Below, one piece after another: positions 57,149 through 64,000 of a stretch of 64,000 bases of DNA (position 1 is its first letter; each line of letters begins with the position of its first letter). Made by a program: the position numbers and the translations under genes. Origin of the DNA: UBA6164 sp964344155 (lineage in GTDB: Bacteria; Patescibacteriota; Gracilibacteria; BD1-5; UBA6164); assembly GCA_964344155.1 (NCBI GenBank), contig CAYFMG010000001.1, positions 92,345 to 156,344 on the forward strand, read 5' to 3'. Below the pieces are notes generated by a model. The model saw nothing but the letters and a program-made list of their open reading frames with translations. It searched no databases and was not told the DNA's origin.

Positions 57149-57182
57149 CTCACCCTACCCTCTCTTACTTAAGAGAGGGAAA
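57149..57182 (+). repeat. Palindromic repeat copy 3, after lgt
   Basis: ACTCACCCTACCC followed by a 9-bp perfect stem CCCTCTCTT / AAGAGAGGG (57158-57179). Lies 12 bases after the lgt stop, between lgt and the rhomboid gene. The start ACTCxCCCT matches copy 1. Confidence 0.75.
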
Positions 57183-57206
57183 ATAATAAAATTTAATAAA
57201 AATATT

Positions 57207-57776
57207 ATGGATACTAGATTAACATTTTCAAATAGTTTGATACTGATTTGTATTGTATTTACTATATTGGTTACTGTATGGAATCATTTATATATTTTTG
57301 GTATGAACAATGTTTTTTTGGATCAGTGATTATATCATATATATTTTATTCAGTTTTTTACTGGTAGTTTTATTCACTGATGATTGTTGCATCTTTTTGC
57401 TAATAGTATATTTTTGTATATTTTTTGAAATGCAGTTGAGTGAATTATATGAAAAAAGAAGTTTTTTATCTTTTTTGTATTTGTAACTATTTTTAATTGA
57501 GTATTACTTTCTTTGTTTGCTGAGTGAAATACTGTTTGAATTAGTTGATTTTGTATGGCTCTTATTTCATATTTTACTCTTGAGCTTAGATCTAGGAATA
57601 ATCCTGAGTATAAATGATGAGTTACAGCTATTGTATTAAATATACTTATATGATTTATGCCGTGAATTAGTTTGTTTTGACATTTATTTTGAGCTATAGC
57701 ATGAGTTGTGTATTATTTGATAAACAAGGATTTTTTCAGGAGGAAGTATGTAGGTGCTGTTGATGCTGAGGCTTAA
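57207..57776 (+). CDS. Rhomboid-family intramembrane serine protease
   Basis: A 189-residue membrane protein with about six helices. The signature HGGLLHLFANSIFLY is followed by the catalytic serine in GISGFCMAL and the catalytic histidine in FGHLFGAIAGVVYY. Key glycines, including the first of GISG, are TGA. Rhomboids cut transmembrane helices of substrate proteins. Probably in an operon with lgt, from which a palindromic repeat separates it. Confidence 0.88.
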
Positions 57777-57810
57777 AAAAAGAGTTAGAAATTTTATTTC
57801 TAACTCTTTT
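57777..57810. terminator. Bidirectional terminator
   Basis: AAAAAGAGTTAGAAAT / ATTTCTAACTCTTTTT stem with flanking A and T runs between convergent genes. Confidence 0.85.
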
Positions 57811-57811
57811 T

Positions 57812-58327
57812 TTATATTATTAAATATATTTTATCATCTATTTGTTTTGTTTCGTGTCATAGGTGTTTGTGTAGTTGGGTGAATACACTTTGGTCACTAT
57901 CTCAGTCGTAGTTATCAACGATTATGACTTTTCATCATTGTTTTAGTAGGCTAAAAGCTTTGTTTATATCATCCATTGGTCTTTGAGAGTTTGATATAGC
58001 ATGGTTTATTACTACTATATCTTTTGATTGTTTCATTTCTAGGTCTATTTGTTTTGTTGTACTCTCACCTATTCATCTAAAATTACTTGTTGGGATTATT
58101 TTTATGGTTTTTGCACTACTTCATATCATAAATTCAACCTCAGAGTCTTGAGCTCATATGTATACGACATCTTTGTTTTTAAAGGTTTCAGAGTTTATTC
58201 CTATTTTTGAAAAGGTTCACATAGAGCTTATGATATTCTTTACCCTATTGTTTATTCTATGATGTTGTAATCTAGTTTGTTTTTCTTTTCCAGCACTATG
58301 ATTTCACGGTGTATTTTTAGTTTTCAT
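57812..58327 (-). CDS. Small SAM-methyltransferase-like protein
   Basis: A 171-residue protein. VVYIGAQDSEVEFMIGSSAK resembles a degenerate SAM-binding motif I. DIVVINHAISNSQRPMDDIN and SLLKQGGKVIIVDNYD look like the post-motif strand and the LLKPGG turn of class I methyltransferases. The canonical GxGxG is altered to GAQDS, so activity is uncertain. Single gene, convergent with the rhomboid. Confidence 0.5.
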
Positions 58328-58540
58328 TACTTATTTTTATTATATATTTTATATATTGTATCATGTTTTTGTTTTATAGGCAAATACTGAAAACCAGGAT
58401 TTCTTAGATTTGTATGATTATATAGAAAAAGAACTAAAAAATAATTTAATTATTTTTTAGTTCTTTTTTAACTTCTGTAACTCTTCTTCATAATATTATT
58501 AGATATAAAAGCTATATGGTTTTAAAGTAATGAATTAATT
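58328..58540. other. Gap with a hairpin and a short rhs-like scrap
   Basis: Contains an inverted repeat of about 40 bases (AAAAAAGAACTAAAAAATAA / TTATTTTTTAGTTCTTTTTT type, 58427-58472). Immediately after comes a stretch of about 35 bases (58466-58500) that matches the rhs core fragment at 59505-59540 almost exactly. It looks like a leftover edge of an rhs rearrangement. No gene seen. Confidence 0.5.
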
Positions 58541-58951
58541 TTATTTATTTAATTTTTTATATCAGAAACTATTAAACATAATTTTAAAATTTTTATTGAG
58601 TTCTTTTTTAGTTATTAAGTTATCTGCTACTCAAACTGCTATATCTTCAAGTTTAGTTACTATATTTGGTATATTAATATAATGTAATGCTAGAAAGATA
58701 GATAATACAGAAATAGCTGTTCTTTTGTTTCCATCATTAAAGCAATGAAATTGTATCAATCAAAAAAATAAGTGAGTTGATTTTTCAAGTATAGTTGGGT
58801 AATATTCATCATTTTGAATATGTTGTAGTAAGGATTCTATTTGTTGTTTATCTTTTATTCAAGCAAGTCATCAATATATTTCTAATATATTATCATGTAT
58901 TTTAATAACTTTTTCAACTGAAATATAGTTAACTCACAGCTTATTATTCAT
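58541..58951 (-). CDS. doc: Doc-type Fic-domain toxin
   Basis: A 136-residue protein of the death-on-curing family. The Fic active motif reads QFHCFNDGNKRTAI near residue 71, with ISVEKVIKIHD and GLAGIKDKQQIES at the N-terminus as in phage P1 Doc. Such toxins phosphorylate elongation factor Tu. The partner gene lies 5 bases upstream. It sits directly downstream of an rhs fragment, consistent with an accessory region. Confidence 0.88.
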
Positions 58952-58956
58952 AATTT

Positions 58957-59091
58957 TTATTTATTAGATAATCTTATGAAAGCATCATTATCAGATTTAT
59001 TTTTTTTCACATTATTAAAAAAAGTTTTTATTTTTTCATCTATTATATTTTTAGATTTAGTTTCTTTAGAAACTTTTGTATTATTTTTCAT
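58957..59091 (-). CDS. Antitoxin of the Doc-type pair
   Basis: A 44-residue basic peptide, KVSKETKSKNIIDEKIKTFF..., too short for a full Phd antitoxin with DNA-binding domain. It could be the neutralising helix only. Position immediately before doc, with 5-base spacing, supports the pairing. Confidence 0.55.
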   Translation of the reverse strand: MKNNTKVSKETKSKNIIDEKIKTFFNNVKKNKSDNDAFIRLSNK

Positions 59092-59093
59092 GT

Positions 59094-59590
59094 TTAACGT
59101 TTAAAATATAAATATTTTCTTATATTATATTTAATTTTTATATTTTTACAAGTTCGCACTATAACTATACTTAACATATTATCCGTTATAGCAACAGTGC
59201 TACCTAGATGATCTTTGTGGTAGTAGTATGGTTTTGTGATTATGGCTTTGCTTGCTATGTAATCCTCGCATAGTGTTACTACTTTTGAGAAATAGTATTT
59301 GGTAAATAGTTCTCTGTTTGCTAGAACCGTTGTGTTACAAAAATCATACTTCCCTTTCAGTGTCTCGTCTACTTCTTGTCTATAACTAACTAGTACATTG
59401 TCAGTACCATTGTATACATATTCATTGTGAAGAGTTGTGTTGTTTTGAGTTATGTATTCTGTGATAATATTATCTCAGCTATACACATACTCAATAAGTT
59501 TTTCTTTTTTAACTTCTGTAACCCTTCTTCATAATACATCATATTCAAAATATGCTACAATTCAAGTTTCTTTGTTGTGGAAAAATATCA
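59094..59590 (-). pseudogene. Rhs core fragment (orphan copy D)
   Basis: A frame of about 165 codons without a start codon. It carries YD-repeat text such as YFEYDVLGRRVTEV, YVYSGDNIITEY, and then the segment FTKYYFSKVVTLCEDYIASK plus PYYYHKDHLGS, nearly identical to the main rhs gene at 63.9 kb. After that the text loses similarity and reaches TAA at 59094. It is a truncated duplicate of the main gene lacking the tip. Confidence 0.75.
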
Positions 59591-59591
59591 A

Positions 59592-59625
59592 AAGAATTAT
59601 AATTTTATTTATAATTCTTTTGATG
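59592..59625 (-). terminator. Terminator of the 179-residue gene
   Basis: AAAAGAATTATAA / TTATAATTCTTTT stem with a short loop, just after the stop codon. Confidence 0.7.
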
Positions 59626-59628
59626 AAA

Positions 59629-60168
59629 CTATATAGACTCAATATTCCATAATAATTGATTTCATAGTCACTCTTCGAATTCTGGTTTTAATATTGTTTC
59701 TCTTGTATATTGATATTCTTTTCAATCTTTTATTCAAGTGAAATTAAGAATAAACTTAATTTCTTTTTCTTTATCCCAGTCTATAAATAATTTATCCTTT
59801 GATTCAAAAATAAATGTAGTTTCTAAATTTCAACTATATTCTTTTTTATATTTTAAGTTAAATTTTTTTATTTTTATTTTTTTATTATTTATTAATAAAA
59901 ATCAATTAAGATTTGTTACTTCATTAAAGTTTCAATAAATAACAAAATTATATTTATAGGGAGAAGATAATATAGTTTTTTTATATATAAAAGGTATTAT
60001 TAACTTTTCTTTTTTATATGGTATCATACTAAAATTAATTCATTCTTTTCTACCTCATACTTCAGTTGTATAGTTATAATATTTTATATTTGTTAATAGA
60101 GTATAAGGATAATAATAATTTATAATAATTAACCCTGTTAATAATAATATAATAATGTACTTTTTCAT
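59629..60168 (-). CDS. Membrane-anchored or secreted unknown protein, possible immunity protein
   Basis: A 179-residue protein with an N-terminal hydrophobic helix (MKKYIIILLLTGLIIINYYY) and a Lys/Tyr-rich extracytoplasmic domain. It lies at the end of an orphan rhs cassette and follows a small membrane protein. Immunity to a toxin acting outside or in the membrane is plausible from position only. Confidence 0.5.
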
Positions 60169-60212
60169 AAAATTATAAGTTATTTAATTAATATTTAGAA
60201 ATATTTCTCCAA

Positions 60213-60563
60213 TTATAATAATGGAATATATCATAATAAAAATAAAATCATGCTTATTAAAATCATAACTCAGATTATAAATCAGAAAACATTTATTCTA
60301 AATAATAAAGGATTATTAATTTCTTTTCTATAAATAATTCAAAATCATCATCAAAATAAAAATAAGGGAATAAATGAAAATAATGATATCCAGCTATCTC
60401 ATATATAAATATATGTTAAATAGCTAATCATTCAAAAGAATCATATTATAATATTACTAATTCAGTCATAATAATCTTGCTTACTTTTATTTTTTAAATA
60501 ATTTTTGAATCAATATATTAAAAATCATATTGATAATATTAACAATATATCTAAATTATTCAT
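60213..60563 (-). CDS. Four-helix membrane protein, possible immunity protein
   Basis: A 116-residue protein with about four hydrophobic segments (ILLILSIGFLIYG; IIIGFFGMISYLTYIYI; LFSFIPLFLFGGGFGIIY; VFGFIIGVMILISMILFLL). It begins 7 bases downstream of the orphan rhs tip C, whose C-terminus is itself hydrophobic and glycine-rich. A membrane immunity protein against a membrane-acting tip would fit. Confidence 0.55.
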
Positions 60564-60569
60564 AATTAG

Positions 60570-61238
60570 TTATTTAAAAAAGTAATTAACTCAAGCTGAA
60601 AATCATATTCATGTAAGTTTATCAATTGCTATATTAATTTTTCATGTAAAATTTGTTATAAATCTTCAATTTGAAGAATTATAAAACCTTCAAATTTTAT
60701 TAATAGCTAAATTTACTCATGTCGTACTTTTAGCTATAATTTTTCATCCAGCAAAATTAACAAACCCTGTAATAATTTTCTTTCCAGCTTTTTCTGTATT
60801 TCAGGTAATGAAAAAGTCTGAAATTCATAAACCTACATCTACTCCTGTACTAGTCCCCATCATGGTTAAACCAATAGGAATCAGAGCTTGAGCTCATGGA
60901 ATAAATTAAGCAGCTGTTACACCAAGTCAAGCATATCAAATAATAGAATTTGCAAATTCTACATTATTTATAGCTTCTAGTATAGCTTTTTTAACTTCCC
61001 CACTCGGATCAACAAACATAACCGGATTATTCCCAACATACCTATACAAATTCACATCATCTCAGATATCAATTGGGTCTCTGCTGATGAATCTACCCAT
61101 ATTTGGGTCATAATACCTTGCTCTGTTGTAGTATAATCTAAGCTCAACATCATATTCTCTACCAGTAAATAGTCTAGTATTTCCTATCTTTGAACTGTAT
61201 TCTCATTCTAGATTTCAGAAACTGTCATAACTATAGAT
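60570..61238 (-). pseudogene. Orphan rhs C-terminal cassette C, with in-frame TAA
   Basis: Starts without a start codon at YSYDSFGNLE, runs through the conserved core (FTGREYDVEL, YYNRARYYDPNMGRF, ISRDPIDIGDDVNLYRYVGN), then a variable tip. TAA at 60906-60908 interrupts the tip (GVTAA*FIPGAQAL). The continuation, rich in glycine and hydrophobic residues (TGVDVGLGISDFFITGN, GFVNFAGGKIIAKS), ends at TAA 60570. The tip may be membrane-active. A silent cassette of this type could be moved onto the main gene by recombination in the core. Confidence 0.75.
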
Positions 61239-61239
61239 T

Positions 61240-61272
61240 TATAATCAAAAGGAGAAAAATTTCTCCTTTTGA
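61240..61272 (-). terminator. Terminator at rhs cassette boundary
   Basis: ATCAAAAGGAGAAA / TTTCTCCTTTTGAT palindrome after the immunity gene. Its outer arm abuts the orphan core of cassette C. Confidence 0.8.
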
Positions 61273-61273
61273 T

Positions 61274-61921
61274 TTACTTGTCTTCATTTTCTATTTTTTC
61301 TATAAAATCTTTCAAAAATAATACATCTTCTCAACAGTTGTTTAATGATATATAACAATCTGTTTTTGTTTCTGAAGTAATTCTAGAATATTCAATTCAT
61401 TTAGGTGGATTAAACTCTATTTTATACTTTCTAATTCAATATAATTTATCTCATTTGTAATAAAATGAATAAGAAAGATCTCATTTACTTCATATTAAAA
61501 CGATACTTTTTTCAAAAAATCAGTTTTTTAATTCATATTTCAAATATTTAATTGTTCCTACATTATGAACATACTCTTGATTTATTATTCATTTTTCAAT
61601 ATTTTCTTGATATTCTACAATATATTTTTTATCTAACTCATTACCTGATCCGTATCTTTTTTCTAAACTATCTATACTAATTTTTATATCATTAGGTATA
61701 TCTTTTATATTTGTTATTTTTGTATAAAGATGATCTGACTCTCATATTCATTCATTTAAGAATTTATTCTTTGTACTATTTTCTATTATTTTAGAATTAT
61801 TATTTAATGTGTTATTAGTTTTATTATTAATATTATAAATATTAATTACTAAACATATAGATATAACTATTAAAACACTAATGAATATACTTATATTCAT
61901 TTTTTTAAAATACTTTTTCAT
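61274..61921 (-). CDS. Membrane-anchored immunity protein candidate for the M15-type tip
   Basis: A 215-residue protein with an N-terminal signal anchor (ISIFISVLIVISICLVINIY) and a hydrophilic domain exposed outside the membrane. It follows the orphan M15 peptidase tip by 29 bases. Placing the immunity domain on the wall side of the membrane fits a toxin that would attack peptidoglycan. No known immunity family recognised. Confidence 0.6.
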
Positions 61922-61950
61922 ATTTTATTATTTAAATATTAAATCTTTAA

Positions 61951-62676
61951 TTATCATTTAAAAGCTATAAAACCATCTTCATCAACTTCTCAATTATTAA
62001 CCATATTTCTTAATTCTTCTGGTGTAAATCAAAAGGATTTATCAAAATGAACATATTCATAGGGGTCATCCCAATCTCAAGACTATCAAAATCATAGATC
62101 TTTACCAATTTCACTAATTTGTTTCCAATTATGGTTATAATTTATATCTCAATTTTCTTCTAAACCAACAATATCAATAGCTAATCAATAATTATGATAA
62201 CTTTTCCCTCACTGTGCACGGGTTCTTCATTCTAAAAATGCAATATTTTGATCTTCTATACTTCTAAATGCTGTAGAAACTCTTAAATGTATTCATAATT
62301 CATCATAGACTCTATTTATAAAAATCTTTGTTTTTTTTCTAATCATAGGATGAAGTGTTTTTATTCTTTTTTCTGTAACATAATCCCACACTTCATGGTT
62401 ATATTTATCCTTATTTACTACTGACTTACTACCTAACCCAATATTATCAGTAAAATTAATTGGATTGTTTTTTGTATACCTATACAAATTCACATCATCT
62501 CAGATATCAATCGGGTCTCTGCTGATGAACCTACCTATATTTGGGTCATAATATCTTGCTCTGTTGTAGTATAATCCTAACTCTACATCATATTCTCTAC
62601 CAGTAAATAGTCTAGTATTCCCTATTTTTGAACTGTATTCAGATTCTAGATTACCGAAACTATCATAGCTATAGAT
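61951..62676 (-). pseudogene. Orphan rhs C-terminal cassette B with M15-type peptidase tip, in-frame TAG
   Basis: Starts without a start codon at YSYDSFGNLE and keeps the core through DPIDIGDDVNLYRYTKNNP. The tip resembles M15 L-Ala-D-Glu/D-Ala peptidases: RVSTAFRSIEDQNIAFLEGR, SYHNYGLAIDIVGL, NHNWKQISEIGKDLGFG. TAG at 62083-62085 then interrupts the frame just before WDWDDPYEYVHFD, which carries the last zinc-ligand histidine. Frame ends at TAA 61951. As written the toxin would be inactive. A GTG at 62493 could start a 136-residue product. Confidence 0.8.
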
Positions 62677-62679
62677 TTA

Positions 62680-62712
62680 TAATCAAAAGGAGAAATTTTT
62701 CTCCTTTTGAGT
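62680..62712 (-). terminator. Terminator at rhs cassette boundary
   Basis: ATCAAAAGGAGAAA / TTTCTCCTTTTGAG palindrome, almost identical to the one at 61240. It stands at the same junction, between an immunity gene and the next orphan core. Confidence 0.8.
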
Positions 62713-63126
62713 TTAATCCTCTCAATTTAAACAGTATATATCATTATTGATACTACATCAAATTTTTCAAAGAAATTCAATATATTTAGGTTCTATATAA
62801 TATCAAGGATTAGCTTTACAATAATTATATATGACAATAGATAATTGAAAATCAAATCATTTTTCCTTTAATTGTAAAAGTTTATCTTTCAATGGGAATA
62901 GTATTTTAAATAAAGCATCTAAATGAGTATCTATTTCATCTATTTTATGATTTATTCAAGATTTCTTTATCCAAATATATTCATTATTTACAGCTCATTT
63001 TGTATTATTATTTATTTTTCATCATTTTTCACAAAAATCATCATATTTTATTCATAAAAAATCATTAATAAAACTATTTCAATATTTTTCTGAAAATATT
63101 GAAAAATCTATATATAATTCTTGCAT
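62713..63126 (-). CDS. DUF4279-like immunity protein for the main Rhs toxin
   Basis: A 137-residue cytoplasmic protein. The pattern HLDALFKILFPLKDKLLQLK, then IVIYNYCKANPGYYIEP and CSINNDIYCL resembles DUF4279 proteins, which commonly neighbour toxins. It begins 9 bases after the stop of the main rhs gene and ends at a terminator, the normal place for the cognate immunity gene. Confidence 0.65.
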
Positions 63127-63135
63127 ACTTTTTTA

Positions 63136-64000
63136 TTAAGGGATATTATTAATATTTATATCTATATATTCAGGGATAGAGTTTCATTTTCAAGTTTTTC
63201 TTTTATAATATATATTTCAACTTTTATCTTTAAAAAGATCAAATTTAGATCCTCTTTTTTTAGGTTTTACCTTATGTATTTTTATTCATTGTTTTTGTAT
63301 TCTTCTAATTTCTCAGTTAGATAATTCTTTATCTTGTTTAAAATTATATCATTTTTTTCATTTCTTAACCTTTTTCCCAGCTTTATAACTTGCTTTAATA
63401 GCATCACCAACACCGGGAATAAATCAAACTCAAGCCATAACTACACCAGTAGTAGTTCAGTATTTTAGTTGGTAGCTTAAGTCTCTTATATCAGCCAGTT
63501 GTCATACTACAGGAACAAAACCCATAAGTATTTGTCATGCTGTACTATATCAGTTTCAATTACTATGGTAATCTCATTTGAATAATCATGATATAAATTG
63601 CTTAACTTCCCCTGTTGGGTCAGTATAAATCAAAGGATTATTCCCAACATACCTATACAAATTCACATCATCTCAGATATCAATTGGGTCTCTGCTGATA
63701 AACCTACCCATTTCTGGGTCATAATACCTTGCTCTATTGTAGTATAATCCTAACTCAACATCATATTCTCTACCAGTAAATAGTCTAGTATTTCCTATTT
63801 TACTACTATATTCACCTTCTAATTTACCGAAACTATCATAGCTATACTCCTCAACTAGGTAACCTCTGTAATCTGTGATTCAGATAACACTACCTAGGTG
63901 ATCTTTGTGGTAGTAGTATGGTTTTGTGATTATGGCTTTGCTTGCTATATAATCCTCGCATAGTGTTACTACTTTTGAGAAATAGTATTTGGTAAATAGT
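63136..64000 (-). CDS. Main Rhs/YD-repeat polymorphic toxin, 3' part (continues past window end)
   Basis: The last 288 codons of a long secreted or surface toxin. The end of the YD-repeat shell is clear: PYYYHKDHLGSVIGITDYRG, YSYDSFGKLEGEY, TGREYDVELGLYYNRARYYD, GRFISRDPIDIGDDVN and NLYRYVGNNPL, after which Rhs proteins self-cleave to free the tip. The tip (about 160 residues) has a hydrophobic pre-toxin segment (MGFVPVVGQLADIRDL, MAGVGFIPGVGDAI) and ends GSKFDLFKDKSGNIYYKRK-TGKGNSIPEYIDIN. That ending resembles polymorphic toxin type 33-like tips. Intact in this window. The conserved core is duplicated in cassettes B, C and D. Confidence 0.88.

Noticed and set aside
1..64000. CRISPR arrays
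   Set aside because: No set of regularly spaced identical direct repeats was seen. The repeats at 49.0-49.1 kb are short, AT-rich and spaced like operators.

Overview
This window comes from a very AT-rich bacterium that reads UGA as glycine (translation table 25). Almost every conserved family seen here (MurD, FtsH, ThyA, DHFR, PolA, FtsK, Lgt, rhomboid, S41 protease, U32, histidine kinase) is broken by TGA under the standard code. Each becomes full length when TGA is read as Gly, often at invariant glycines such as the P-loop GxxGxGKT. All stops used are TAA or TAG. This points to the candidate phyla Absconditabacteria (SR1) or Gracilibacteria; the sequence alone does not separate them. All gene coordinates below use table 25.

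Layout. 0.6-5.3 kb: minus-strand genes for a long PLP aminotransferase, a DedA membrane protein, an ApaH-like phosphatase and MurD. 5.4-9.6 kb: six plus-strand genes of unknown function. 9.6-13.7 kb: ftsH, a small unknown gene, thyA and folA. 13.8-18.0 kb: a UGA-free small gene, a CoA-binding protein, a deoxyribosyltransferase-like protein and a UvrD-type helicase with a C-terminal nuclease. 18.1-24.9 kb: an S74 auto-chaperone surface protein, a broken RelE/ParE-type toxin with its antitoxin, a secreted transglutaminase and S41 protease pair, and an exonuclease-truncated DNA polymerase I. 25-29.7 kb: a 1054-residue unknown protein, ndk and a CorA transporter. 29.8-31.9 kb: a UGA-free dapL with its own promoter next to two apparent structured RNAs. 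31.9-36 kb: a PAS histidine kinase and a 978-residue protein that appears to join a glutamine amidotransferase fold, a methyltransferase-like fold and a receiver domain.

36.1-48.6 kb: a U32 protein, then four consecutive paralogues with repeated modules marked by Leu-Gly-Trp-Lys. They have no recognised family, and all four are interrupted by one in-frame stop or one frameshift. 48.6-58.3 kb: a RhuM-like protein, a tiny-peptide operon, FtsK, an M23 peptidase/surface protein, Lgt carrying two in-frame palindromic elements, a rhomboid protease and a methyltransferase-like protein. 58.5-64 kb: a Doc-type toxin-antitoxin pair, then an Rhs polymorphic-toxin locus on the minus strand. The locus holds a main rhs gene running off the window, its immunity gene, and orphan rhs tip plus immunity cassettes. 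Two orphan tips carry in-frame stops.

The best candidates for something undescribed are the Gly-Trp-Lys repeat cluster, the amidotransferase/methyltransferase/receiver fusion, and the RNA whose hairpin loop is an 11-nt complement of the 16S rRNA 3' end.
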